NCBI GenBank assembly: GCA_025786725.1
Contig: JAHLTZ010000021.1
Location: 410,528-474,527, forward strand
Reading direction: 5' to 3'
DNA: 64,000 nt
Origin: Syncephalis fuscata
Taxonomy: Eukaryota; Zoopagomycota; Zoopagomycetes; Zoopagales; Piptocephalidaceae
The notes below the pieces were generated by a model that did no database searches, was not told the origin of the DNA, and was given only the letters and a program-made list of their open reading frames with translations. A program made the position numbers and the translations under genes. This document shows positions 48,188-59,307 of this stretch, piece after piece (the first letter of the stretch is position 1; every line of letters starts with the position of its first letter).

Positions 48188-50142
48188 CTATTTTGGCCGT
48201 AGAATGTCCAAAAGAGCCAACGCCGCCGATGATGAAGTGTTATTAATATCTACTGGTAATGCATCATGGTGTATACCATTACCAGCTGATGTTGAGACGC
48301 GAAATTCTGATAGCCATTTGCTAAAGGTCTTCTGCTGGCTTATAGACATGCGGATACTCTGCTGGTGATCCACCTGCCATAGAATAATCATATGTTGGCA
48401 TGCCATAAGTGGGACGGCCTGTATTGTTATTTACAAGCGGCTCATTTGAATTGGATAGCATATGCGATGTAATTCCTGGTGCTAGTGCTGGTGGCTGCTG
48501 TGCCTGCGGTAAAGGATAAGCTGGTAGTCCAGTTATCGGCTTACCTTGTAATGTAGCTAGTAATCGATCGCCAACATTCGTAGCATGCACATTAGAAGCA
48601 GGCTCATTTGTTGGCGCTGCCATTTGTGGCGGCCGTATCGTTCACCGCTGACCACTGGATGGGATTGGTTAGTATTTCTATTTAACATCGTTGTGCCATT
48701 ATCAGATGAAGACACTAGCTGTAACAATGCACTCATTGGATCGGTATTAGATCCAGAATTAGTCATACTATTTAAATACTCCAACAATGCTGCACTGCTA
48801 TCAACCGGATGCTGTGGGCGATGATCTGGCTGGACGGTATGCATTTGCTCACTTTGATATTTACTGCGAGTTCGACGGTGTTCCCTCTTTCCATGGCCAT
48901 TTTGACGGCCTTTAGCAGGCTGTGGCAGCTGGAGACGTTCACTTTCCGTGTCTTTGACCACATCAAGTTCCAAATGGCTGTGCGTATGCGATGTATTTGA
49001 CACTACCGTGCCAGCCAATGAACCACGTCTTGATGTTGGTGCGCTAGATCCGGCATCACCTTGACGGCGTCGTTCAATCCAACGACGTAAATCACTTTTA
49101 ATAAACATGATTATTAGATTGTTTAGCATATAGTTCTAGTAGATAAACACTTACTTTACAAAAGGAATCACCATATAGAATCGATTTCTGTTGTTGTTGT
49201 TGTTATTTGGACCATGCGATGGTGTCGCTGATCCTATTGCAACATGATGATTGCCTTCACGTTTAACACGATAGGTAGGCAAATCCAATAGTCGATACCA
49301 TGATATTTTCTATTCATCAATAAAATAAGCGACTATACACTGTTAAATAACGCCAAATACCTACACTAATCTCTTTGCGCGTCTGTGGATTAAACTGCGT
49401 CGATTCAGGAATACCTGGTATAATAAACAGTCGAATATGCTGTTCGCGAATAGTACGCTCCAGGTAGATATCTTCATCGACTAAAGGCGATAGATCAAAT
49501 CCTGTTTCTTCAAATACCTACGTGCCAATAGTGGCCATATACGATTAGAAGCCATAATGTAGCCACTTCTATAAGCATATATATATACCTCTCGTGCCGC
49601 ACAGCTCGCATACGATTCATCTTTGTTGATCTTGCCTCGTGGAAATCCCCAGCCGGCCTTAGAAGTCCAGCCTTTGACGAGAAGACATTTGTCAAGTGTT
49701 TCGTTAAGAATAATGGCCCCGCACACTGGTACGCGGAATTTATAGGTAAGAAAATCGCCATATGCCTTTTCATGCTCATCTGCCCAGTGTTGTAATAAAG
49801 GACAATGCCGAAAGAGTAGACTAGTCATGGTGTAGTTAATAGCTTATAACACCGTGTAGAACAATGATTACTGGCATTTAAAGGATATTTTTTGCAGAGA
49901 ATTGCTTTAGAGAAAAGCTTGGAAGGCTTGGATTTTGTTCGCGAATAAAATCTTCATAATACCAATGAGCCTGCTCTACTTGAAAGCATATTCGTTCCAC
50001 GGAGGCTAGCTCTTCTTCTGGTACATTAATGATAAAGCGGCTGGATTACTGTGTCAATCGCAGCACCAGCAGTTATTTTATATATTACTAACCTTGACAA
50101 ATCATCAAGTACTTCGGTAAATGTTGCCGTAGCAAACGCCAT
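48188..50142 (-). CDS. DCP2: mRNA decapping enzyme Dcp2, frame breaks at two or three sites
   Basis: Nudix hydrolase that removes the mRNA cap. Exons: 50093..50142, 49889..50040, about 49589..49820, 49365..49517, 49155..49309, then the C-terminal part 49094 down to 48188. The N-terminal regulatory domain shows [40 protein letters not shown] and [11 protein letters not shown]. The linker [15 protein letters not shown] leads to the Nudix box, [20 protein letters not shown] joined across an intron to VFEETGFD. Box B follows ([27 protein letters not shown] and [15 protein letters not shown]). The tail is disordered and Pro/Ser-rich and ends in a Leu motif ([11 protein letters not shown]). The exon 2/3 junction has no GT donor before an in-frame stop (see findings), and the tail changes frame near 48,630 and 48,330, most simply through indels. 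Confidence 0.88.
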
Positions 50143-51466
50143 TGTGCAATCCACGCCGGCCAAATAAGAAATAAACGAGACAAATAAAACAAATATTCAC
50201 AGGATGAGTTATGATGATAATAGTAGTAGTAGTAGTGGGAAGGCTTTTACGTATATCAAGTAAACAAGTACGCAATCACTCAGCAGTACAAGCTGCACGA
50301 AGCCAGTCCAAGCGCAGTCAGTTATTTATACGAAAAAGTATAGCCACAAAGCAGTACAGTAAGTAGTTTGTATTATCCTATGCTTGCATGTACAATATAA
50401 CAAAGCATCACAAAGATAGACGTAGTTAGATGACGAAAGAAGAATGTTTAAACGGTGAAGGTGCAAAATAGCTGAACAACTATGTAGTCGTATTTATTAA
50501 CCATTTACATATTATTTCTACACAATAGTGATGTGTAGCATTGGATCCACTATGTTTAAATATAATGTTGCATTTTACCAATTTATCCGTAGAATAAATA
50601 CGACATGTAACAATTAATGAAATGTATTAGTTTACATACTAGTTGTTTACTTTGATTTGATTTGATTTCTAACAGCAAGTATTTATAAAATTATCGACTT
50701 ACTGCTTACGAAATAATTACAGACTTATATGTAACTACTTACCTTGCATAATACATTATCTATAAAGTCATATTACTTTAATTTATTTTTATTTATTTAT
50801 TTCACTAAACAAGTACTAACCAAAACTATTGAATTTAAATTTAAAGAGATTATTTATTCGTGCAATTGATATATGTATTTTTTATTATTTATTGACACTA
50901 TCAAATTCGTCATTTCATACAGTCTGGTCCCTATAATTCGTAATGTCGTTAAATTCATATATTTAAGTACGATAGTGACCAAGATAATAAACTGTTTTGA
51001 AAGCAGGCTGATAATTAACAACTAGATGTGTAATAATCTTTATATGTTTAATTAGCATATTGGTTTATATAGCAATAGTTATTCCTTTAATTTAATAATA
51101 ATAATAACGCCAATATGTTAATAACGTTGACGATTACAGTTTATTTCGTCATTGTTCATATAAACAACTATATTATGAATAACTTATCACTACCAGTTAG
51201 TTGGGCAGAATCAACGTTAGTATACCACTATTACATAAAGTGGTATGTAGTATATACTAAATGTACATTGCCACATCTGCATCCATATATATATATATCT
51301 AACACATCTCATGTATTATTTACATAATAATGATGTACTGGCTATTACACTTCATTGCTGATTAAATGGGTGTAAAAGAATGCGCAAAATGTGTGCAATG
51401 TGATATTAGTGATGTGTACTAATTATTACATCATTATTGCGTAAAAAAGTACGTAAAAATATACAC
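50143..51466. other. AT-rich intergenic before transposon cluster
   Basis: About 1.3 kb. A TAG triplet run lies at about 50,218..50,236. A 70-codon frame at 51,115..51,327 lacks support. No gene is called. Confidence 0.5.
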
Positions 51467-51844
51467 TGTCGGACTTTGAATTTTTGCCTGACTAAATTAC
51501 ACACCACTCCACCCGGCACCAAATATTCACCATATGACTAGTCATATGAATTATCTATTCATATGATCAATCCGATGACTAGCCATATGAACTCACTCCT
51601 GACTAACCCATGATCTTATGACGATGATCGCCGACGTCATAGTATCATTATTACTATTATTATTACTATTACTATTATTATTACTATTATCACACGGCTA
51701 TACTAATTATTTTAGTATAAAAACCAACTCATTTTATTAACTAATAAACGATATCTTACATCCAATTGTTGAACTGTCTTATCTAACACACACATTCTAT
51801 TGATCAAGTCCTACGATAGTCAGAAAGTAGTGACTTTGACGACA
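51467..51844 (+). mobile_element. LTR of retrotransposon A
   Basis: 378 bp, bounded TGTCG...CGACA. A second copy of the same length, reverse-complemented and identical by eye, lies at 62383..62760. It contains an 18-bp perfect palindrome CATATGACTAGTCATATG, a (TAT/TAC)n tract and a TATA-like TAGTATAAAA segment. It is followed by a primer binding site and a gag frame, so this is a 5' LTR. Confidence 0.9.
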
Positions 51845-51849
51845 TTATT

Positions 51850-51862
51850 TGGCGAGCACCCG
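51850..51862 (+). promoter_or_regulatory. Primer binding site of element A
   Basis: TGGCGAGCACCCG begins five bases after the LTR. It has the required TGG start, complementary to a tRNA ending in CCA. Which tRNA cannot be told from this window. Confidence 0.65.
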
Positions 51863-51906
51863 TTTACAAGACCAACTTTACATAGTTAAAGTCTCTTGTA
51901 AGGACC

Positions 51907-52767
51907 ATGGATAAAAATCAGCAATTGCCGGAAAGTCGAGGCCAAGAGGCTACGTACGGACTTAAGGAGCAAGGGACCTCCAATCCGCTCGATTTGGTAC
52001 CGGAGCATGTAAGGTCGATACTGGAAGAACAAGCAAGGGCGTACCTGAATACGCAGAAATTACCAATAAATCAAGCAATTTATTCCCCGACATCATGGTC
52101 GGCCTGGCAAGCATATGAACCGAATTCAAGAAATCAAGATATGAAATTCGACAAATTTATTGAAACATTTACTGGCCGCGAAGACCCAGTAAACTGGCTA
52201 TTTGAACACTTTAACACTGCAGCGAGAAGGAACCGCTGGACCGATCAAGACTGCTTAGTAGCAGTAGAAACATATTTATCAGATGCCGCATTGGCATGGT
52301 GGACAGGTATTAGAACACGCATCTACCGATGGTGTTCAGGTGAAAAACACAGAGGATTTGAGCCTGGTTGTTTTGTACACGCGTTTGTGCAACGGTTTGT
52401 TACACCAGAAATGCGCGATTTGTGGAACAGACAATACAGTCAATGCCGATTACAAGGAAAAGAAGATGTGGCCAATTTTGCCGACCGTTTACGCGAATTG
52501 GTAAAAAGGATCAGCTTGTGCCGCCTGATTCAAGACGACGAGGTAAGTGAGAAATTTAAACAAGGTCTAACTACACCTTTAAAGGACGCAATAAGCGACT
52601 TTGAGGTAAACAAAGATATCGATTCTATGACATTTGAGGAACGTGTAGAAATTGCACTACGGTTTGAATACCATAGACGTCGTAATTTAGGTGATGATTA
52701 CAAGAAAAATTACTCAATGGAAACGCAGTCAACTGGACCAACGTACCGCACGCCGACAAGAACGCAG
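51907..52767 (+). pseudogene. Gag of element A, cut by element B
   Basis: The frame opens MDKNQQLPESRGQEATYGLK and carries a Ty3/gypsy Gag domain: KFDKFIETFTGREDPVNWLF, LVAVETYLSDAALAWWTGIR, FVQRFVTPEMRDLWNRQYSQ, GKEDVANFADRLRELVKRI and MTFEERVEIALRFEYHRRR. It runs into the 5' LTR of element B at 52768 and has no zinc knuckle or pol behind it. The remaining part of A is not on the other side of B. Confidence 0.88.
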
Positions 52768-52938
52768 TGTAACGATATTATATTCGTTACGGGAAATAAT
52801 TGTATAATTTAAATATTATGCAATTATTTTCCCACAACACCTTAAATTAAGACTCCGCAAAGCTTATAAATAACACACATTTTCTGTTTAATAAAAGATA
52901 ATCTTTATTCCATTATATCCTATTTTACGGTTGTTACA
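52768..52938 (+). repeat. 5' LTR of element B
   Basis: 171 bp, TG...CA ends with the 6-bp inverted terminus TGTAAC/GTTACA. The unit includes TATAAATAA and AATAAAAG stretches usable as promoter and poly(A) signals. Confidence 0.95.
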
Positions 52939-52939
52939 T

Positions 52940-52952
52940 TGGTAGCAACGGG
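52940..52952 (+). promoter_or_regulatory. Primer binding site of element B
   Basis: TGGTAGCAACGGG starts one base after the LTR. Its first seven bases equal those of the initiator-tRNA-Met site used by Ty1, so an initiator Met tRNA primer is likely but not proved here. Confidence 0.7.
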
Positions 52953-52968
52953 TAGTTACTAGTATTTG

Positions 52969-53300
52969 CGTTTGTCGCACCGTTTATTTTGCGTTTGTCG
53001 CACCGTTTATTTTTGCGTTTGTCGCACCGTTTATTTTGCGTTTGTCGCACCGTTTATTTTTGCGTTTGTCGCACCGTTTATTTTGCGTTTGTCGCACCGT
53101 TATTTTTGCGTTTGTCGCACCGTTATTTTTGCGTTTGTCGCACCGTTTATTTTTGCGTTTGTCGCACCGTTTATTTTGCGTTTGTCGCACCGTTATTTTT
53201 GCGTTTGTCGCACCGTTATTTTTGCGTTTGTCGCACCGTTATTTTTGCGTTTGTCGCACCGTTATTTTGCGTTTGTCGCACCGTATATCGCGTTTGTCGC
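52969..53300 (+). repeat. 15-copy 22-24-bp tandem repeat in leader of element B
   Basis: The core GCGTTTGTCGCACCGT recurs 15 times, separated by T-runs of varying length (TTATTTT, TATTTTT). Unit length switches between 22, 23 and 24 bases, so no single frame runs through with conserved meaning. It lies between the primer binding site and the gag start, where packaging or translation signals would be expected. Confidence 0.95.
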
Positions 53301-53417
53301 ATTGTCCTCTTTTCAATTTTATTTTATTTTTGCTTATCAGTGTTTGAAAATAAGCACCGCTGTTTTAAAATTACGATTCAGTATATAGTACACGTTGAGA
53401 CTGATTTTATTCTCACC

Positions 53418-54275
53418 ATGAATTCCCGCTCACCACTCACACACACCGAAAAGTTCACCGGTGATTCCAGTTTGCCTGTGGAACATTGGTGTAACATGGT
53501 AGAAGACGCATGGGAATTGGGTACATTTACAGACGAACAAAAACGTATAATGGCGTCCCAACAACTATCGGGACCAGCGGCAGTTTGGTATCAATCGATA
53601 CGCGGCGGTAATACGCCATATAGCACGTGGGAACAACTGAGGGACGGAATTTTAGAACGTTTTGGTGGCAATCGATCAGCGGACATCGCGCGTTTGGAAC
53701 TCACACGATTGCGCTGGACAGAAGATAAAGACATTGAAGAACATATTACAAATTTCACAGCACTGCGTAGCCGAATTCCAGATGCCGCTGACATGGAATT
53801 GGTTACGGCATTTCGACTTACGTTGCCGCCGGAATACTTAACCGATTCGATACATAATAAACCCACCAATATCAACGAAGCTTATGCTTCCACACGTGCT
53901 TTCTATTACTCAAGGAAACATGGATTACAACACTTAATACCACCACCAACTAAATCTAATAACGGCCCAACACCAATGGATTTAGATACTATAGTCCAAG
54001 CTTTAAATAGTTTAGGTTTTATTAATAATCGTAGCAGCAATAATAGCAACAGCAGTAATTACAATAACCGTAACAATTACAATAACGGGCCTAAATGTTA
54101 CACATGTAACAAACGTGGTCATCTAGCCAGAAATTGTAATCGCAATAACAACCGTAATTACAATAACCGCGATAACAACAATCAACAACAATCTAACAGC
54201 TTAGATTTACAATCAACAAATGTCGACGTCCAAGCAAACAACAACGTAATTCAGGGAAACGACAACCGTCAGTAA
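53418..54275 (+). CDS. gag: Gag of element B
   Basis: 285 aa from the ATG at 53418 ([20 protein letters not shown]). The capsid-like retrotransposon Gag domain ([57 protein letters not shown]) is followed by an Asn-rich linker and one zinc knuckle [14 protein letters not shown] (CX2CX4HX4C). The TAA stop at 54273..54275 lies inside the stem of the frameshift signal. The long in-frame extension upstream of 53418 is only the tandem repeat read as protein. Confidence 0.93.
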   Translation: MNSRSPLTHTEKFTGDSSLPVEHWCNMVEDAWELGTFTDEQKRIMASQQLSGPAAVWYQSIRGGNTPYSTWEQLRDGILERFGGNRSADIARLELTRLRWTEDKDIEEHITNFTALRSRIPDAADMELVTAFRLTLPPEYLTDSIHNKPTNINEAYASTRAFYYSRKHGLQHLIPPPTKSNNGPTPMDLDTIVQALNSLGFINNRSSNNSNSSNYNNRNNYNNGPKCYTCNKRGHLARNCNRNNNRNYNNRDNNNQQQSNSLDLQSTNVDVQANNNVIQGNDNRQ

Positions 54276-54300
54276 TTAAGTGCGGCACACTTACTGACGG
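54254..54300 (+). promoter_or_regulatory. -1 ribosomal frameshift signal of element B
   Basis: Heptamer GGGAAAC (54254..54260) sits in the Gag frame as G_GGA_AAC. Five bases later comes a perfect 10-bp stem, CCGTCAGTAA (54266..54275) with TTACTGACGG (54291..54300), loop 15 bases. Pol is in the -1 frame and has no start of its own near this point. Slippery site, spacer and stem have the canonical order and distances. Confidence 0.88.
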
Positions 54301-57300
54301 CCAGGTTGCCGCTAATACTCCGATACCACCCGGATTTGAGCAGTCTACACTCATTCAAGGTCGCGCTAGCTCCGGTTTAATTACAGTAGCACCCACAATC
54401 AATGGTGTTCCAGCCCATGTATTAATCGATTCTGGTGCATCCACCAACTTTATGGATATTGAATTTGCCAAGAGGGCTCAAGTACATGTTACGAAACAAG
54501 CAAATTCAACCAATGTAAAGTTGGGAAATGGTATGGAGTGCGGTGTATCTGGTACTGCTAATAAAGTGCCTATTATTTTCAATTATCTGAAAGAACAAAT
54601 TGATTTTACTATTATGAAATTGGGCAACTATAATGCAGTGCTAGGTATGCCATGGTTAAGAAAACATGAAGCGCAAGTAGATTGGAAGACCGGTGTTATT
54701 AATTCTAATTGTAATTCAGCACCCAAAAGTACATTAGAAATTATCGACAAAATTCAGCCTTCATTCATGTCAATAGAAGAAGTCGAGCAAACAGAAGCCA
54801 ATGATATGATTTTATTAGCGATGATAAAAGAAAACAAAGAAAAAAATGATACATCGTTAAATGGCCGTTACGCGCGATTGTTGGGTGAATTTGCCGATGT
54901 TGGACCAGAAGAATTACCACCTGGTTTACCACCAAAAAGAGACATTGATATATGTATCAATTTGGTGCCACATCAGCAGTCACCATTTCGGCCTACATAC
55001 CATCTGGCAAAGAAAGAGTTAGACGAGTTGAAGAAACAGATCGATGATTTGTTAGAAAAAGGCTTTATTAGGCCTAGTACATCACCATTTGGTGCACCTG
55101 TACTATTTGTGCGGAAGAAAGGAGGTGATTTACGTATGTGTGTGGATTACAGAATGTTAAACGCACAAACAATTCGTGATCGTTATGCGTTGCCACTGAT
55201 CGATGAATTATTCGATCAGTTACATGGGGCGAAAGTATTCTCAAAAATAGATTTGAGAAGTGGATATCATCAAATAAGAGTAAATGAAGATGATATTCAC
55301 AAAACAGCGTTTAGAACGCGCTATGGGCATTATGAGTGGACGGTGATGGGATTTGGATTGACTAATGCACCGTCAGTATTTATGCGATTAATGCATAATG
55401 TATTTCATAAATTACTAGACAAGTGTGTAGTGGTATTTTTGGATGATATTTTAATATTTAGTAAAAATCATACCGAACATGAGTGGCACTTACGGCAAGT
55501 GCTACAATTACTAAGAGAAAACAAATTATATGCCAAATTAAGCAAATGTGAATTTGGTAAAGATGAGGTGGAATTTTTGGGACATATTGTTAGTGGCGAT
55601 GGTATAAGACCACTACACGATAAAGTAATGGCTATTGCAAATTGGCCTATACCAAACAATCTGAAAGAACTGCGCTCTTTCCTCGGACTAACTGGCTATT
55701 ATAGACGGTTTATTCGTGGATATGCTGATACTGCACGGCATTTAAGTCAATTGACTAAGAATGATGAGCCATTCACATGGGGAGATAATCAAAATACAGC
55801 ATTTGACACACTACGTAATGCGATAGTTACAGCACCGGTATTGGCTATACCAAATGTTAATGCGCCATTTATCGTTACTACGGATGCATCGGATTATGCA
55901 ATTGGTGCAGTATTATCACAAATAACTGATAATAATGAACATCCTGTTGCATTTATGTCACGTATATTACAGGCAGCCGAAAAGAATTATGCTACATACG
56001 ATAAAGAAATGTTAGCTATTCTAGAAGCTACTAAGTTATGGCGCCCATATCTTAGTTATGGCCATTTCGTAATATATACTGATCATGCACCGCTTACGCG
56101 CCTGTTTAAGCAAAAGGAAATGTCATCACGCCAAACGCGTTGGATTGAGCAGTTGCATCAATATGATTTTGATATCATATATAAGCCAGGCTGTGCTAAT
56201 GTTGTAGCCGATGCATTATCACGACGTACATCGCCTAGTTATAACGCTATAAATGCTACAAACCTCTCTTTATTCCAACAGCGTGTTTTAGCTGGTTACG
56301 ATCATGATGAACACTTTACAGGTGTAAAGAATGTTCTTATGGGAGGAAGGGCTGCAGGCAATGCTGCGGCAGTTAAAATTTCGCGACATTTTCGGCTTGA
56401 TGATCATGGATTAATGTACGAGTTAAAAGACATTGAACCACGATTATGCATACCAAATTACGATAATCTATATTTGGATATACTTAATGATCATCACGAT
56501 GCAGCTGCTCACTTCGGCGAAGAAAAGACTATTGCAGCAATTAAGCGTAAATATTATTGGCCTGGATTGTCCAACATGACAAAGCGTTATATTAGGTCAT
56601 GTGAAGTGTGCCAACGCACTAAACACTCCCAGCAGTTACCTGGTGGACTATTGCAACCACTTCAAATTCCGGAAGGACGTTGGCGCGATATTGCAATGGA
56701 TTTTATAGTGCAATTGCCACGTACTAGTAGTGGTTATGATGCTATTTTTGTTGTAGTCGACCGCTTTACTAAGCGCGCTCACTTCGTACCGATGAAGACG
56801 ACAGCTACGGCTGTTGATGTTGCACAATTGTTCATGCAGAACATTGTACGTCTTCATGGCATGCCCCGCTCTATTGTATGCGACCGTGACGCCAAGTTTA
56901 CCAGTAAATTTTGGCAAGAACTACATAAAATACTTAACGTACGTATATTTATGTCAACAGCATTTCATCCCGAAACAGATGGCCAAACAGAACGCATAAA
57001 CCGCACGCTAGAACAATTATTACGTACATGCGTTAACTATCAGCAAAATGACTGGGATCAACATTTAGCATTAGTTGAATTTGCGTACAATAATGCTAAG
57101 CAATCATCAACTGGTAAATCGCCATTCTATACTGATTTGGGTAGCCACCCCTACATGCCAGACGATTTAGTACGACAACACAACTTCGGCAACAAAACTA
57201 ACGTGCAAAGTACTGCTGCATTCCTGCAAAAGATGAATGACATTTATTTAGAAACACGCGAAGCGTTAAAGAAAGCACAAGAACGACAAAAACAATATGC

Positions 57301-57775
57301 AGATCAGAAACGAAGAGAAGTAGAATTTAAAGTTGACGATATGGTGCTGTTATCAACAAAGAATTTGACACCAGAAGCGGAACGTGAACGACCAAAACGT
57401 AAATTGGCTCATCAATTTACGGGACCATTTAAGGTCATTCAACGGGTATCGACTGTAGCGTACAAACTACAATTAGCACCTAACATGAAAATACACAATG
57501 TGTTCCATGTTAGTCTGCTAAAGAAGTACGAAGAAAACCCGCCAGAGTTTGTAGATCGTTACCCGCCACCGCCACCACCGGAAATAATAGATGGCAACGA
57601 AGAATACGAAGTAGAAAGCATATTAGCTAAACGTGTCAAACGCAACAAAATAGAATATCTCGTTAAATGGAAAGGCTATGCGGAACATGATGCAACCTGG
57701 CAATCGTTACGTGACTTAGACAACGCATCAATACTAGTACAAGAGTATGAAAAGCAACACCAGAGTCGGCGTTAA
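54260..57775 (+). CDS. pol: Pol of element B: PR-RT-RH-IN-chromodomain
   Basis: Read by -1 shift from gag; the frame is open to TAA at 57775. Domains in order: aspartic protease ([14 protein letters not shown]); reverse transcriptase ([70 protein letters not shown], catalytic [28 protein letters not shown]); RNase H ([32 protein letters not shown]); integrase with the HHCC finger ([13 protein letters not shown] ... CEVCQRTKH) and DDE core ([44 protein letters not shown]); [18 protein letters not shown]; and a C-terminal chromodomain ([33 protein letters not shown]). The chromodomain places it among chromoviruses, which target H3K9-methylated chromatin. No catalytic residue is visibly lost. 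Confidence 0.95.
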   Translation, partial: RQPSVIKCGTLTDGQVAANTPIPPGFEQSTLIQGRASSGLITVAPTINGVPAHVLIDSGASTNFMDIEFAKRAQVHVTKQANSTNVKLGNGMECGVSGTANKVPIIFNYLKEQIDFTIMKLGNYNAVLGMPWLRKHEAQVDWKTGVINSNCNSAPKSTLEIIDKIQPSFMSIEEVEQTEANDMILLAMIKENKEKNDTSLNGRYARLLGEFADVGPEELPPGLPPKRDIDICINLVPHQQSPFRPTYHLAKKELDELKKQIDDLLEKGFIRPSTSPFGAPVLFVRKKGGDLRMCVDYRMLNAQTIRDRYALPLIDELFDQLHGAKVFSKIDLRSGYHQIRVNEDDIHKTAFRTRYGHYEWTVMGFGLTNAPSVFMRLMHNVFHKLLDKCVVVFLDDILIFSKNHTEHEWHLRQVLQLLRENKLYAKLSKCEFGKDEVEFLGHIVSGDGIRPLHDKVMAIANWPIPNNLKELRSFLGLTGYYRRFIRGYADTARHLSQLTKNDEPFTWGDNQNTAFDTLRNAIVTAPVLAIPNVNAPFIVTTDASDYAIGAVLSQITDNNEHPVAFMSRILQAAEKNYATYDKEMLAILEATKLWRPYLSYGHFVIYTDHAPLTRLFKQKEMSSRQTRWIEQLHQYDFDIIYKPGCANVVADALSRRTSPSYNAINATNLSLFQQRVLAGYDHDEHFTGVKNVLMGGRAAGNAAAVKISRHFRLDDHGLMYELKDIEPRLCIPNYDNLYLDILNDHHDAAAHFGEEKTIAAIKRKYYWPGLSNMTKRYIRSCEVCQRTKHSQQLPGGLLQPLQIPEGRWRDIAMDFIVQLPRTSSGYDAIFVVVDRFTKRAHFVPMKTTATAVDVAQLFMQNIVRLHGMPRSIVCDRDAKFTSKFWQELHKILNVRIFMSTAFHPETDGQTERINRTLEQLLRTCVNYQQNDWDQHLALVEFAYNNAKQSSTGKSPFYTDLGSHPYMPDDLVRQHNFGNKTNVQSTAAFLQKMNDIYLETREALKKAQERQKQYADQKRREVEFKVDDMVLLSTKNLTPEAERERPKRKLAHQFTGPFKVIQRVSTVAYKLQLAPNMKIHNVFHVSLLKKYEENPPEFVDRYPPPPPPEIIDGNEEYEVESILAKRVKRNKIEYLVKWKGYAEHDATWQSLRDLDNASILVQEYEKQHQSRR

Positions 57776-57778
57776 TCC

Positions 57779-57789
57779 AAGGGGGATGA
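57779..57789 (+). promoter_or_regulatory. Polypurine tract of element B
   Basis: AAGGGGGATGA lies directly before the 3' LTR and would prime plus-strand DNA synthesis. Confidence 0.8.
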
Positions 57790-57960
57790 TGTAACGATAT
57801 TATATTCGTTACGGGAAATAATTGTATAATTTAAATATTATGCAATTATTTTCCCACAACACCTTAAATTAAGACTCCGCAAAGCTTATAAATAACACAC
57901 ATTTTCTGTTTAATAAAAGATAATCTTTATTCCATTATATCCTATTTTACGGTTGTTACA
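57790..57960 (+). repeat. 3' LTR of element B
   Basis: 171 bp, same as the 5' LTR at every base I compared. It reads into a copia fragment on the right. Confidence 0.95.
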
Positions 57961-58797
57961 GCAACATTGATGCTGTGTAGCACCACTGTCTACAATCCAC
58001 TTATCACTAAGTGAGTTGTTTGCGGTATCGTTGACGGAGAATAGATAGGTATTCTGAGTATCAGATTTATTTGCACGTGGTTTTGAATCGTTGTTGTTGT
58101 TATTGTTCTTTCGCTTGAAACAATCGGCGATAAGGTGACCTGGCTTATGGCAGTAATTACACTTCTTGGAGGTTTTTCGCTTGTATTGTTTGTTTGGTGA
58201 CGAATATAAAGCTATTTCGTTTGATTGGGATGATTCGTTGCGTCGATTTTCTTCGGTCAGAATGCGATTAGTGACATGAGCAACGTCCAATTCTTCAAGA
58301 TGTCCTTCAATAGAAACAACAAAGTGTTCATAGTCTTTGGGAAGACTGTAAAGAATAACAGTTACGGTATCAAGTTCTGATACACCGATTCTTAGTTCAT
58401 CAAGTTGTTCAGCCATGGCAATGATATTGCCGATATGATCTTTCATAGAAGTAGAAGGATCCTTTTGGTATGTGAAGAACTTGCGTCGTAAGAATACAGC
58501 AGCAGATACACTTTTTGCTTGAAATAAATTATTGATGGCCATTAAGGTAGCTTTGGTTGTCTTGTGTGATTTTAATTGTCGTACATATTTTGCTGTCATA
58601 GCGAGGGTGATTATGGCGCGTGCACGTTTGTCGATGGCGATCCAGTCGTCATATGTGTCTTTATCATCCTTGGTAGGTGGATCTTGGTCCATGGTACTAT
58701 CAATGTCCTTTTCAATGAGCAGAGCGTGTATTTGCTCTCTCCATGATTGGTAATTATCATCGGATAATCTTTCGATAGTTGATGGTCCAAACGACAT
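57961..58797 (-). pseudogene. Truncated Ty1/copia gag-protease
   Basis: The leftward frame begins MSFGPSTIERLSDDNYQSWR and shows copia Gag (LFQAKSVSAAVFLRRKFFTY, DHIGNIIAMAEQLDELRIGV, VILYSLPKDYEHFVVSIEG), a zinc knuckle CNYCHKPGHLIADC and the start of the protease (WIVDSGATQHQC). It is cut off there by the 3' LTR of element B; integrase, RT and RNase H are absent. No matching LTR was recognised in 58798..59070. Confidence 0.9.
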
Positions 58798-59149
58798 TAT
58801 GTAGAGTAACGAGGTGACGGCTTAGAAGTAAAGTTTTGGATAATGAATGTATGTACTAGAGAGAATGTGAGACTCTTAATCTGTTAGAATGAAAAGGGAC
58901 AATAGAATGGATTGAATTGAATAAAATGGATTGTTAATTATTTATTAAAATGTGTTACCGATTTTGGTTATTATATAGTTAGTGGATTCAATTTAGTCAC
59001 GCGTTATGATGAAGTGTGATTGTTAGTCATGTGTTTGCATTTAAGCATGATTAACCAAATATGGTAATTAATGTCAGGCAAATACCTGACGGTCAGGGCC
59101 TTGGACATATCGAATGAATGCGGTGTAAACACACGCATTATTTCAATAG

Positions 59150-59307
59150 TTGTAATGTTCGTTTCTGTGCTTATCACCAACTATCTTATTATGGATGGCA
59201 AGAGTAACTGGCTAGAAGGTATTATGTTGCTGGGAACCTATGCAATTGTCGCTGTTGCATTCTTCTACTACCCTGATGAGGAAACCTCTAACAGTACGGG
59301 GCACTAG
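59150..59307 (+). pseudogene. Orphan last exon of a second CAX exchanger
   Basis: After an acceptor-like TTTCAATAG the sequence matches the end of the CAX gene at 46,551: [20 protein letters not shown] and [20 protein letters not shown], then a different tail (YPDEETSNSTGH, TAG at 59307). The rest of the paralogue is absent; transposon DNA lies upstream. At this point the intact CAX gene has no intron, so the paralogue differed in structure. The three-base and silent differences show it is a separate gene, not an assembly copy. Confidence 0.8.

Larger units (their letters stand above)
52768..57960 (+). mobile_element. Complete Ty3/gypsy chromovirus (element B)
   Basis: 5,193 bp with two 171-bp LTRs identical by eye (TGTAACG...GGTTGTTACA), primer binding site, leader with a 15-copy repeat, gag, a -1 frameshift signal, pol with protease, reverse transcriptase, RNase H, integrase and chromodomain, and a polypurine tract. 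All frames are open, so insertion is recent and the copy may be active. Flanking bases (CGCAG before, GCAAC after) do not form a target duplication, and the flanks belong to two different elements, which suggests recombination after insertion. Confidence 0.95.

Noticed and set aside
51115-51327. 70-codon frame before the transposon cluster
   Set aside because: No domain, no splice context, AT-rich.
52969-53300. CRISPR array
   Set aside because: There are no unique spacers; the gaps are T-rich variants of one tandem unit, inside a eukaryotic retrotransposon leader.
52966-53388. Open frames through the tandem repeat that read as RLSHRLFCVC-like proteins, and an apparent N-terminal extension of Gag
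   Set aside because: Unit length changes between 22 and 24 bases, so the peptide repeat shifts frame. The frames arise only because the repeat lacks stops.
52763-57965. Target-site duplication of element B
   Set aside because: The five bases on either side (CGCAG and GCAAC) do not match, and the flanks belong to different elements.
58798-59070. LTR of the copia fragment
   Set aside because: No second copy or clear TG...CA bounded unit with a primer binding site could be found.
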